Shown one piece after another: positions 9,700 to 17,824 of a stretch of DNA of 61,239 nucleotides (positions are counted from its first letter, which is position 1; the number at the start of each line of letters is the position of its first letter). The notes beneath the pieces were generated by a model. The model worked only from the letters and a program-made list of their open reading frames with translations. It made no database searches and was not told where the DNA came from. Made by a program: the position numbers and the translations under genes. Source of the DNA: Spirochaetota bacterium. GTDB taxonomy: Bacteria > Spirochaetota > UBA4802 > JAFGJZ01. Where the stretch lies: positions 1-61,239 of the forward strand of contig JAQIBV010000040.1 in the NCBI GenBank assembly GCA_027858855.1, read 5' to 3'.

Positions 9700-10518
9700 A
9701 TGAAACTTAATATCAAAAATATAACACTAATAATTTCGTTACCAGTTATACTGTTAACCTTTTTTTTATACCTAAATAATCAAGCTCACTCTTCACAAAA
9801 AAAGAAGCCCAGCCAGACAAAACGTGAAGCAGATCATCCACTAATACCAGCCTATCCTGACACTATCGTTTCGGTCACAGACAATCGCGTCAACTTTAAA
9901 AATGGAACCGAACTTATCTATGATGATGGTAAAATAAAATCATTCAAAGATATGTTAAAAAACAGTGACATTCATGATATGTTTTATCAGAACTACCCCG
10001 CAGGCAAACTGAGAAAACCAGCCACTAATGAAGACCCGGGGCGTTTTCGCAGCAAGGAATTCTTTAATGCAATGTATGGCGATTCACAAGATGCAATCGA
10101 ACGTAAGCTAACTACCATTACATGGATGCCAGGTATTTCTGATACTAAATTGAGGGTTACTACTGTTAATGATGTTCACAAAAACCTATTACGCATATCA
10201 CAAAAGCTTTCAAATCTGCCATCCCACTATCACAGATTCGTTGACAAACCGGCAGGTACCTTTGTATACAGAAAAATCGCCGGTACTAATCGATTGAGTA
10301 CTCACTCATTCGGTATTGCGATTGACATAAATCTGAATGTTTCCAACTACTGGAGATGGGACTCTGATCCAGTGGCAGATGATATCAGGTACCAAAATAG
10401 AATTCCTGAAGAGATTGTAAATATATTCGAATCAGAGGGCTTCATCTGGGGTGGGCGCTGGTATCATTACGACACTATGCATTTTGAATACCGCCCTGAA
10501 CTACTAATTCAAAACTAA
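9700..10518 (+). CDS. M15-family LD/DD-carboxypeptidase, exported
   Basis: The 272-residue protein has an N-terminal hydrophobic segment (residues 9-27), so it is exported or membrane-anchored. The catalytic part shows STHSFGIAIDIN (likely zinc ligands His202 and Asp209) and WYHYDTMHFEYRPEL (His261 as third ligand, Asp258 or His256 in catalysis). This matches the M15 carboxypeptidases that trim peptidoglycan stem peptides. The cleaved bond (D-Ala-D-Ala or L-Ala-D-Glu) cannot be told from the sequence. It is followed by NamZ and MltG homologues in the same direction, so it fits a cell-wall turnover group. Confidence 0.85.
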   Translation: MKLNIKNITLIISLPVILLTFFLYLNNQAHSSQKKKPSQTKREADHPLIPAYPDTIVSVTDNRVNFKNGTELIYDDGKIKSFKDMLKNSDIHDMFYQNYPAGKLRKPATNEDPGRFRSKEFFNAMYGDSQDAIERKLTTITWMPGISDTKLRVTTVNDVHKNLLRISQKLSNLPSHYHRFVDKPAGTFVYRKIAGTNRLSTHSFGIAIDINLNVSNYWRWDSDPVADDIRYQNRIPEEIVNIFESEGFIWGGRWYHYDTMHFEYRPELLIQN

Positions 10519-10627
10519 GTTTTTTTTGACAGACAAATTCTCAAAAACCATATTACAGACCATTAAAATCTATTTCACTATTACATAGTTGAAAATTCCG
10601 CAAGTACTCTATTACAAGGAAATAAAA

Positions 10628-11845
10628 ATGAGATTCATAACCGATAAAACAACACTTATCATCTGTCTTTTAATTGTCCTGATGACATCAGCAGGCTCTT
10701 CATCGACTCTCTTTTCAAAAGAACCAGTTAAAAGCGGTCTTGATATTTTAACAATGAACTCTTTCAAACAGTTGAAGGGAAAACGAGTGGCTCTTGTTAC
10801 CAACCGTACAGCCGTTAACAGGAAAGAAGAACATCTACTGGATTTATGTTTGAAGAACTCCATAACGGTGGTTAAAATTTTCACTCCCGAACACGGCTTT
10901 TCGGCAGAAAAAGATACGAAAATAGACAACAAGCAAAAGGGAGAGATTCCCCTGATTTCTCTGTACGGAAAACGACGGGAACTCGATCCAAAAGATCTAT
11001 CAGACATCGATGTCATAATTTTTGACATTCAGTCAGTTGGAGCCCGCTATTACACCTATATTGCGACCATGGTCTACACCATGCGCGCAGCTGCCGCTGC
11101 AAATAAAGAGATGATAGTCCTTGATCGACCTAACCCGTCAGGTGGAGTTATTGTATCTGGCTTTATGCCCGAAGAGGGACTTACCGGCAAATTTACATCT
11201 ATCTATCCCATTCCGATTCGTCATGGCATGACTCCTGGAGAACTGGCATTAATGTTTAACAGTGAACATGGCATTGACTGCCCGTTAACCGTAATTAAAA
11301 TGAAGGGGTGGAACCGTTCAATGCTCTTTTCGGATACAAATCTTCCGTGGATAAATCCATCACCCAATATCCGACGGGAGGAGGCAGCAATTCTTTACAA
11401 CGGTTTAGGCTGGCTTGAAACTACCAACATTTCTATGGCGCGTGGAACCGATTACGCCTTCGAAATGCTGGGTGCTCCCTATATTGATTCTAAACTGTTT
11501 GTCAAAAAACTGGGCACTGTTGCAGGGGTTGTAATCAAGCCCGTCTTGTTTACACCACGCGCGAAGTACCACAAACATTTCGAAAAAAAGTGTCACGGCA
11601 TACAGATCTTTATGACCGACAAACATAACTTCGATGGTTTTACTCTTGGACTGACAATCTACAAAACATTAAACGAGATGTACCCCAAAGAGTACTCATC
11701 TTTTTCAGGATTAATAACCAGCAGCGGCCGTCGTGACCTGAAGAGCATCATGAAGAAAAAAAATGTAAGTGCTGTTGTTTCAGGTACCACAAAGGAACTT
11801 ACCGCCTTTAAAAAAATACGCTCAAAATATCTTCTTTACAAATAG
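10628..11845 (+). CDS. namZ: Exo-beta-N-acetylmuramidase NamZ (DUF1343)
   Basis: The DUF1343 family contains NamZ, which removes terminal MurNAc residues from peptidoglycan fragments. Family landmarks are visible: GKRVALVTNRTAVN, FTPEHGF, SLYGKRREL, FDIQSVGARYYTYIATM and DRPNPSGG. A signal peptide covers roughly residues 1-26. ATG 10628 is chosen because ACAAGGA lies just before it; an in-frame TTG at 10589 has no ribosome site and would bury the signal peptide. Between the M15 peptidase and MltG, it suggests coordinated muropeptide release and recycling. Confidence 0.88.
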   Translation: MRFITDKTTLIICLLIVLMTSAGSSSTLFSKEPVKSGLDILTMNSFKQLKGKRVALVTNRTAVNRKEEHLLDLCLKNSITVVKIFTPEHGFSAEKDTKIDNKQKGEIPLISLYGKRRELDPKDLSDIDVIIFDIQSVGARYYTYIATMVYTMRAAAAANKEMIVLDRPNPSGGVIVSGFMPEEGLTGKFTSIYPIPIRHGMTPGELALMFNSEHGIDCPLTVIKMKGWNRSMLFSDTNLPWINPSPNIRREEAAILYNGLGWLETTNISMARGTDYAFEMLGAPYIDSKLFVKKLGTVAGVVIKPVLFTPRAKYHKHFEKKCHGIQIFMTDKHNFDGFTLGLTIYKTLNEMYPKEYSSFSGLITSSGRRDLKSIMKKKNVSAVVSGTTKELTAFKKIRSKYLLYK

Positions 11846-11897
11846 TCATCGTTTATAATTAAACAGTAAAATTTTAAAAAAAGAAAATCAAAACCAT

Positions 11898-12929
11898 ATG
11901 AAAAAATTAAGAAAAATTATTCTTCTGTTGTTCATCTTCGGCATCACGATGACTTTAGCTTCAACCGCTATATTCGTCTTCATGAACTCGGCGCCTATGT
12001 CAGACAGATCTGCACAAACTACTGAATTCATGGTGCAACAAGGATCGACTGTACGCATGAATGCCGCCGAATTAAAGAGATCCGGTCTTATTCGAAACAC
12101 CGACTTTTTTGTGGCACTCTCGTATCTGTTCAAGAAACAGAAGCTGCTCACTGGGAATTACACTATCGAAAAAACGAACACAAATCTGGAAATTCTGGAT
12201 AAACTCTCAAGCGGTTCGGTTATAACCGTATGGGTGACCATACCTGAAGGCTTTAACCTCTTTTCGATAGCACCGCGTCTTGAACAAGAAGGTATTTGTG
12301 AGAAAGAACGGTTTCTTTACTACGCCTTTGATCAAGATTTTCTGGAATCACTGGGAATTAATGCTCCTTCGGCCGAAGGATATCTTTTTCCTGACACCTA
12401 CTCGTTCGCCCCCGGAAGTGACCCACGTGATGTGATAAAACATCTTCACAACAGAATGATACTGGAGCTTGAATCTCTTGATTATGAGAAGAAGATGCTC
12501 CCGTCATTTAACCTGAACAAGCTGCTCTTTTTATCATCGATTATCGAGGCCGAAGCACAAATAAAAAGCGAGCAGCGACGGATATCCTCCGTCTTTCATA
12601 ATCGTATAAAACGCAACATGCGCTTCGATTCAGACCCTACGGTACGATACGCCGTAAAAAAATTCTCAGGGCGCATAAGATATCGTGATCTGGAATCACC
12701 CTCACCCTACAATACATACCGACGAACCGGTTTTCCGCCGGGACCGATAGCCTCGCCAGGACGCGGGGCACTGTACGCAGCGTTAAACCCTGAAGATAGT
12801 GATTACCTCTACTTTGTTGCCCGAAATGACGGATCGCACTATTTTTCAAAGACGCTGTCGCAGCATAACCGCGCAGTGGAATATTATCAGAAAAATATGA
12901 GTAACGGATTTATTGATGACCAACTGTGA
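11898..12929 (+). CDS. mltG: Endolytic murein transglycosylase MltG
   Basis: MltG cuts nascent glycan strands at the inner membrane and so helps set chain length. The protein has one N-terminal membrane helix (residues 7-29), a LysM-like segment, and the YceG catalytic domain: SSIIEAEA with Glu217 as the expected catalytic acid, VFHNRIKRNMRFDSDPTVRYA, and YNTYRRTGFPPGPIASPG near 271-288. Its 343 residues are normal. The ribosome site is weak. Its 3' end overlaps the U32 gene by about 14 bases, implying translational coupling. Confidence 0.95.
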   Translation: MKKLRKIILLLFIFGITMTLASTAIFVFMNSAPMSDRSAQTTEFMVQQGSTVRMNAAELKRSGLIRNTDFFVALSYLFKKQKLLTGNYTIEKTNTNLEILDKLSSGSVITVWVTIPEGFNLFSIAPRLEQEGICEKERFLYYAFDQDFLESLGINAPSAEGYLFPDTYSFAPGSDPRDVIKHLHNRMILELESLDYEKKMLPSFNLNKLLFLSSIIEAEAQIKSEQRRISSVFHNRIKRNMRFDSDPTVRYAVKKFSGRIRYRDLESPSPYNTYRRTGFPPGPIASPGRGALYAALNPEDSDYLYFVARNDGSHYFSKTLSQHNRAVEYYQKNMSNGFIDDQL

Positions 12930-14136
12930 AATCGTAGCCCCGGGGGGCAGTCTTGAAAAACTGAAGTTTGCCGTTTTGTACGGAGCACATAGCGTCTACT
13001 TTGGCGGCGATATGTTTAACCTGCGTGATAAATCCAGGAATTTTTCTGCAGATGAAATTGAAGAGGCTGTAAAATTTTGTGCTGCACATGGAGTAAAGAC
13101 AACCTTCTTACTAAACTCTTTCGTGCACGAAGGCGACATTAATCAATTACGAGACTACATCGCCTCTGTCGAGCATCACCCCTTTGATGCTGTAATGATA
13201 TCCGACCCGGCTACACTTGAAGCGGTACAAGACTCGAAGCTTAATTCCAGAATTTATCTATCCACACAAATGTCTACACTGAACCACCTGAGCGCAAACT
13301 TCTGGCAACGAAACGGTGTTTCACGTATTGTACTGGCACGTGAAACAACCCTGGATGATATAAAACGCATTCGTGATGCAACGAGTGTTGAGCTCGAAAT
13401 TTTTGCTCACGGGGCGGTCTGTATTTCATACTCTGGACGATGTCTGCTGAGCCGCTACCTTTCAGGGCGCGATGCCAATCAGGGAGCATGTTCACATCCC
13501 TGCCGCTGGAACTTCGCTTTAGTTGAAGAGAAACGCCCCGGTTTTCATCTGGAAATCATTGAGCATAAACGTGATACTCACATTCTTTCATCTAAAGATC
13601 TTTGCCTGATTCACAAATTACAACAATTCAAAGAAGCAGGCGTTAATGCCTTCAAACTTGAAGGCCGTATGAAATCACTCTACTACGCGGCAAATGTTAC
13701 ACGAATTTACAGACATGCCCTGGAAAACCCAAAACTGTACGACTCTTTTAAGGATTTCTACTCGCAGGAACTTGACATGGTAAGCCATCGTCCTTATACA
13801 GAAGATCTTTTTAACGAATTTGATGACATGGAAAACAGAGATGTCCCCTACATAAAGAATGTAATGTTTCTTGGCTACAGCAGTACTTCTGAATCGACCG
13901 ACACACCTCGAGTGAAGGTCTTTAACCCGATCAGACCAGGAGATACTGTAGAAGTTATCTCGCCATTGAATGCCGACATTATACTTGACACAAAAGCTCA
14001 AGTATTGGATATTCAAAACATTGAAACTGGTATTGCTGATAACATGGCTCGCCCGAACAGCGAATCTCTTATTCACTTCGATGCGCAGATTCCTGCAAAC
14101 AGTATTCTGCGAAAAAAACAGGCGGTAAAAGAATGA
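12916..14136 (+). CDS. U32-family protein, likely RNA-hydroxylating (TrhP/RlhA type)
   Basis: Members of this family that have been studied (TrhP, RlhA) hydroxylate tRNA or rRNA and appear to need an iron-sulphur cluster, rather than acting as proteases. The core motif EIFAHGAVCISYSGRCLLS plus GACSHPCRW supplies the four conserved cysteines, and FKLEGRMKS follows. About 406 residues are present, with a small C-terminal beta domain (RVKVFNPIRPGDTVEVISP). ATG 12916 follows a TTG that is also possible; neither has a strong ribosome site because the start lies inside mltG. Which RNA is modified is not decidable here. Confidence 0.85.
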   Translation: MTNCEIVAPGGSLEKLKFAVLYGAHSVYFGGDMFNLRDKSRNFSADEIEEAVKFCAAHGVKTTFLLNSFVHEGDINQLRDYIASVEHHPFDAVMISDPATLEAVQDSKLNSRIYLSTQMSTLNHLSANFWQRNGVSRIVLARETTLDDIKRIRDATSVELEIFAHGAVCISYSGRCLLSRYLSGRDANQGACSHPCRWNFALVEEKRPGFHLEIIEHKRDTHILSSKDLCLIHKLQQFKEAGVNAFKLEGRMKSLYYAANVTRIYRHALENPKLYDSFKDFYSQELDMVSHRPYTEDLFNEFDDMENRDVPYIKNVMFLGYSSTSESTDTPRVKVFNPIRPGDTVEVISPLNADIILDTKAQVLDIQNIETGIADNMARPNSESLIHFDAQIPANSILRKKQAVKE

Positions 14137-14477
14137 TAAACACACAAGCAATACTGGATATTCTCTTCATGGCAATTACAATCGATAACGAGATTCACTC
14201 TTCAGAGATAACTACAATCAAAGAAATAATTTATAAATCGCCCTACACCTTCCCTGCCGATGTTAATGAGCAGATCGACTCTTTACACACACTTGATGTT
14301 AATACACTTTCAACACGCTTTAACGCAGCAATTACAAAGTTATCTAACGAACCTGAAGTTGATAAACGCACCATTTTAAGGCTCGTGATGAGAATTGTGG
14401 ATGCCGACAATATTATGCATGAAACCGAGGTACGTCTTCTGTCCAGAATTATCAAAGAGTGGAAGATAGATGTCTAA
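14133..14477 (+). CDS. TerB-like small helical protein
   Basis: The 114 residues are entirely helical in pattern, with two acidic helix pairs, LFMAITIDNEIHSSE and VMRIVDADNIMHETEV, typical of the TerB/DjlA N-terminal fold, which can bind metal. The start ATGA overlaps the stop of the U32 gene, so translation is coupled. No function is assigned; TerB-like domains often sit with envelope or stress proteins. It converges on the next gene, whose stop directly abuts its own stop. Confidence 0.6.
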   Translation: MINTQAILDILFMAITIDNEIHSSEITTIKEIIYKSPYTFPADVNEQIDSLHTLDVNTLSTRFNAAITKLSNEPEVDKRTILRLVMRIVDADNIMHETEVRLLSRIIKEWKIDV

Positions 14478-15536
14478 TTATTTCGTTAACAGGCGTATAC
14501 GGGTGAATATGTACTCCAAGGAATCCTGCTTTAAAACCTTGCGATAAACACTGCTTTTACTGAAATTAAAAATCTGATCATTAACCTGACTGTAATATTT
14601 CTCTTTCTGCGAGGTTGAGTACCAACGCACCAGCGCTATAGAGTCGTTCTCTATCTCTATGCCGGTAGCCCCCTTTGGTCCTATCACACAACCCGAATTA
14701 AATATAACGGGAATTATCATCTCCTGGTTATAGATGCTGCCTATGGCACCCTCCATCGAATCATAGGCAAGTATACGTCGTAAATGCTTACGGTTGTCAC
14801 TAATTTCATGTTCAAGCCTCAAACGTTCACGCTTGCCCGCACCAAGATAGTCACGCAGAAGACGCTCAATTGTGAAAAGAATGATATCAATATCCGAGAA
14901 AGACTCGAATAGCGGGCGATGTGTGTGCCCTATAATCGAGACAAGCCCTTTCTTCTGCGAATAGAGATAGACCCGCTCTTCGGTTTTATGTACCTTGATA
15001 TTACCATAATCACGCACTATGTTTTTAATACCCAATGGCTTAGCCAAATAGCGCAGAATAATTCCGATCATTTTATTCAGGTGACCGCTATAACGGGAAG
15101 CCTGATGTCCGTGAAAAATGAAGATAGAGTTGCCCTGATAATCCAGAACAAGCCCGTCGTACAGACGGGAATTCACAGAGTCTGTAAAATTCCGAGTATA
15201 GAGGCGATAGTCGTGGTTTCCAACAATTTTAAAGAGACGATTATCTTCGGCAAACAGGGTAAAGACTGCATACAGATCCTTCCAGCGCTTTAAAACGGTA
15301 TCAATACTGTTCTTCTGTAACTCCTCAACGTCACCATTGAGCACAAGAATATAACCTCGTGGGTAGTAATACTCGGTGAGTACTTTCATCATGAATTCTG
15401 AGTTTTTCAAAAAATCGTCACGCGACTTACGCTTACCCAGATGAAAGTCGCTGAAAATAATATACTTCTCTTTATTGAGCGGCAGGTGGAGCGCGTGTTT
15501 GAACGTATTGTCTATTTCAGAAAAAAAGCGATGCAT
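14478..15536 (-). CDS. Calcineurin-like metallophosphoesterase
   Basis: Five metallophosphoesterase motifs appear in order: SDFHLGKR, LNGDVEEL, VGNHDYR, FHGHQASR and GHTHRP. The length of 352 residues is longer than LpxH (about 240), and about 60 residues between the last motif and a distinct C-terminal region are extra, so this is not a standard LpxH, although the N-terminal half resembles the UDP-diacylglucosamine hydrolase group. No signal peptide is present, so it is cytoplasmic. AGAGGG precedes the ATG. The substrate is unknown. Confidence 0.8.
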   Translation of the reverse strand: MHRFFSEIDNTFKHALHLPLNKEKYIIFSDFHLGKRKSRDDFLKNSEFMMKVLTEYYYPRGYILVLNGDVEELQKNSIDTVLKRWKDLYAVFTLFAEDNRLFKIVGNHDYRLYTRNFTDSVNSRLYDGLVLDYQGNSIFIFHGHQASRYSGHLNKMIGIILRYLAKPLGIKNIVRDYGNIKVHKTEERVYLYSQKKGLVSIIGHTHRPLFESFSDIDIILFTIERLLRDYLGAGKRERLRLEHEISDNRKHLRRILAYDSMEGAIGSIYNQEMIIPVIFNSGCVIGPKGATGIEIENDSIALVRWYSTSQKEKYYSQVNDQIFNFSKSSVYRKVLKQDSLEYIFTRIRLLTK

Positions 15537-15756
15537 AGTCCCTCTCTATTGTCGAATCAAACAAATATAACTACCCTCCCTCTTGACTACAACCAAAAGC
15601 GCTAACAACTACTTTTTTTTGCTTCGTTTTCACAAATCAAGGACTTCTTACTTTGCCAGGGGCGGAGGGAGTCAAGATACGGACGCATTTGCTACGCCCA
15701 GGTCAACGGCTCACCCCAACAGTGGCTAAAAAGTAAACTCAGATAACAAAAAAAGA

Positions 15757-15785
15757 TTGACATAATAACAGGTCTAAACTTTATT
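15757..15785 (+). promoter_or_regulatory. Promoter of the leader peptide-ABC exporter operon
   Basis: A perfect -35 box TTGACA (15757-15762) is followed after 17 bases by TTTATT (15780-15785), a four-of-six -10 match. Transcription would start near 15792, about 23 bases before the leader GTG. Confidence 0.55.
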
Positions 15786-15814
15786 ACATTTTATAAAATT
15801 TCAGGAGAACCTTT

Positions 15815-15904
15815 GTGAAGCTTAAATCGATTATGAATCTGATTTTTACTATTTCAGGTAACTGGGCCTATACGGCTACAGGTGCGTCCACGTGTTCGAT
15901 TTAA
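15815..15904 (+). CDS. 29-codon leader peptide upstream of the ABC exporter
   Basis: A GTG preceded by AGGAG at 15803-15807 (7-base spacing) opens a 29-residue frame. It begins M-K-L-K-S-I-M, continues through a hydrophobic stretch NLIFTI, and ends in a small-residue tail, SGNWAYTATGASTCSI. It stops 26 bases before the first of two intrinsic terminators. The position matches translation-controlled attenuators such as BmrB ahead of bmrCD in Bacillus subtilis. I therefore call it a regulatory leader peptide (inference). Two alternatives are a small secreted peptide exported by the neighbouring transporter, though no modifying enzyme is nearby, or a membrane microprotein. Confidence 0.65.
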   Translation: MKLKSIMNLIFTISGNWAYTATGASTCSI

Positions 15905-15930
15905 CTCTATAACATAAAGAAAACAATCAA

Positions 15931-15959
15931 CCGCGGACGAAACTGTCCGCGGTTTTTTT
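15931..15959 (+). terminator. Intrinsic terminator 1 after the leader peptide
   Basis: CCGCGGAC (15931-15938) pairs with GTCCGCGG (15945-15952) around a 6-base loop and is followed directly by seven Ts. With flanking AA/TT the stem reaches ten pairs. This is an excellent Rho-independent terminator placed between the leader peptide and the exporter genes. GGACG in its 5' arm could instead pair with CGTCC at 15885-15889, inside leader codons 24-25. Confidence 0.85.
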
Positions 15960-15960
15960 A

Positions 15961-15976
15961 TCCCCAAATATGGGGA
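15961..15976. repeat. Small hairpin between the two terminators
   Basis: TCCCC and GGGGA pair over 5 bases around a 6-base loop. No T-tract follows. It may shape folding between the two terminators. Confidence 0.4.
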
Positions 15977-15980
15977 GCAG

Positions 15981-16016
15981 AAGCCGCTTTTTTGATAAAG
16001 GCGGCTTTTTTATTTT
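15981..16016 (+). terminator. Intrinsic terminator 2, just before the exporter start
   Basis: AAGCCGCTTTT (15981-15991) pairs with AAAGGCGGCTT (15997-16007, one G-U) around a 5-base loop, followed by TTTTATTTTT. It ends just before the TAGGAGA ribosome site of the first exporter gene, so transcripts must read through two terminators to reach it. AGCCG in the 5' arm could pair with CGGCT at 15873-15877 in the leader frame. Confidence 0.8.
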
Positions 16017-16028
16017 TAGGAGAATAGT

Positions 16029-17795
16029 ATGAAAACACTTCACTCACTCATAAGACTTATTGGAAATCACAAGCGTTTATTTGCTGCGGCATTAGGCGCT
16101 CTACTGCTTGGAGTTCTTTTCGAAGCTGCTGGGCGCCTAGTTATTCGTGACATTGTCGATTCAGCACTGAAGGAAAATGTCAGTTTTGCTGATATAAACC
16201 GTCAAATACTGATCTTTATCGCCTGTACGGTATTTTTAGGGTTCTTTCACTTTCTAAGCGGTCGCTGGAAAACTGCAACAACTGAAAAGATCACCCGGGA
16301 AATCCGGGAGAAGCTCTACAACCATATTCAAAGGCTAACATTTCACTATCATGACCATACACCGGTTGGCGAGCTTGTGCAAAGAGCCACTTCGGATGTC
16401 GATACAATACGACGCTTTTACGGCGAACAGATACCTGGATTTTTACAGATTGTCTTTAGATGCATAATCTTTTTCATCGCGCTCGCCCTGCTTGATATAA
16501 GACTGGCTCTTATCTCATCCGTGGTTGTTCCAGTTCTTACACTGGTTTCGACATTCTTCTTTTCACGGATTCATACGGCCTACGAAATTCATCAGAACTG
16601 TGAAGGAGATGTATCAAACGCCGTTCAAGAAAATATTCACGGTATACGTGTTGTTCGCGCTTTCGCACAACAGGATCGTGAAAACGACATGTTCGAAATT
16701 AAAAATCTGAAGCAACGTGAAGCAGGCATGAATGTAGTCTTCTGGCACTCAGCCTACTGGCCAGTTGCACACATTCTTTGCGGCATACAATTAACAGTAT
16801 CAATACTATATTCGGGCATGCTGGTAATAAACGGTGTTCACACAATCGGAACAATGGTCGCTGCTACATTTCTTTTTAACGGGCTGATCTGGCCTCTTCA
16901 AGACATGGGGCGACTTATTACTGAAATAAGCCACAGCTATGTTTCATTTAACCGTGTTGATGAAGTCATGAAACAGGCTCCTGAAGAGCTTAAAAGCAAT
17001 GTGCCTGTACCGGAAGAACCGATCAAAGGCAAGGTTGAGTTCCGCAATTTAAGCTTCAGTTATACGGATGATGAATCTGTGTTGAAAGACATTTCGTTTA
17101 TCTGTAATCCGGGAGAGACCATTGCTCTTGTTGGTGAGACCGGTTCAGGAAAGACTTCGATCGTGAACCTGCTTCCCAGGTTTTACCCCTATCAGAGTGG
17201 AGAACTACTTATTGATGACAGAGTGGTAACAGACTATTCTCGCGCCTTTCTGCGTAAGAATATCGGTATCGTAGAGCAGGATCCTTTTCTGTTTACCATG
17301 ACAGTTCGTGAAAACATTGAGTATGGAACAGACCGGGAGGTCAGTCTTGATGAGGTTATCGAAGTCGCACGAGCTGCAGCTGTTCACGATAGTATTATGG
17401 ATTTTCCCGAAAAGTACGATACCATTGTCGGCGAAAAGGGAGTTAGTCTTTCCGGAGGTCAGAAACAGAGAATAGCCATAGCTCGTATTTTGCTTAAAAA
17501 TCCGCATATTCTGATTCTGGATGACTCTACCTCGGCTGTGGATGCAGGAACCGAACAGTCAATCCGAGAGGCTCTGAAAAAACAGTTAAAGGACCGCACA
17601 ACCTTTGTTATCGCTCACCGGATTCAGACTCTCCAAGAGGCAGATCAGATTCTGGTGCTTAAGGAAGGTGAAATTGTACAGAAGGGAACCCATGAAGAGC
17701 TGATTGCCAATGATGGTTTCTACAGTACTGTTTTTAAACTTCAAACTGAACTTGAAAGCCAACTGGCTAACGAAATTAATTCAGAATATTTTTAG
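16029..17795 (+). CDS. ABC exporter half, degenerate-site subunit
   Basis: This is a type IV ABC half-transporter of 588 residues: a six-helix membrane domain (about 15-320) and a nucleotide-binding domain. Walker A is GETGSGKT (369-376), the signature is LSGGQ (474-478) and the switch histidine is His530. Walker B reads LILDD, so Asp499 replaces the catalytic glutamate. In heterodimeric exporters such as BmrC/BmrD and TM287/288 this marks the subunit forming the non-hydrolysing site. Its partner follows 29 bases later. The likely substrates are amphipathic drugs or lipids, unproven. Expression is probably set by the attenuator immediately upstream. Confidence 0.92.
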   Translation: MKTLHSLIRLIGNHKRLFAAALGALLLGVLFEAAGRLVIRDIVDSALKENVSFADINRQILIFIACTVFLGFFHFLSGRWKTATTEKITREIREKLYNHIQRLTFHYHDHTPVGELVQRATSDVDTIRRFYGEQIPGFLQIVFRCIIFFIALALLDIRLALISSVVVPVLTLVSTFFFSRIHTAYEIHQNCEGDVSNAVQENIHGIRVVRAFAQQDRENDMFEIKNLKQREAGMNVVFWHSAYWPVAHILCGIQLTVSILYSGMLVINGVHTIGTMVAATFLFNGLIWPLQDMGRLITEISHSYVSFNRVDEVMKQAPEELKSNVPVPEEPIKGKVEFRNLSFSYTDDESVLKDISFICNPGETIALVGETGSGKTSIVNLLPRFYPYQSGELLIDDRVVTDYSRAFLRKNIGIVEQDPFLFTMTVRENIEYGTDREVSLDEVIEVARAAAVHDSIMDFPEKYDTIVGEKGVSLSGGQKQRIAIARILLKNPHILILDDSTSAVDAGTEQSIREALKKQLKDRTTFVIAHRIQTLQEADQILVLKEGEIVQKGTHEELIANDGFYSTVFKLQTELESQLANEINSEYF

Positions 17796-17824
17796 CATAT
17801 TTTGAATATAAGGAGCAAAATATA

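Noticed and set aside
15541-15756. GC-rich patch with scattered short repeats before the leader promoter
   Set aside because: I could not form a stable conserved structure or frame from it; nothing beyond the promoter is supported.
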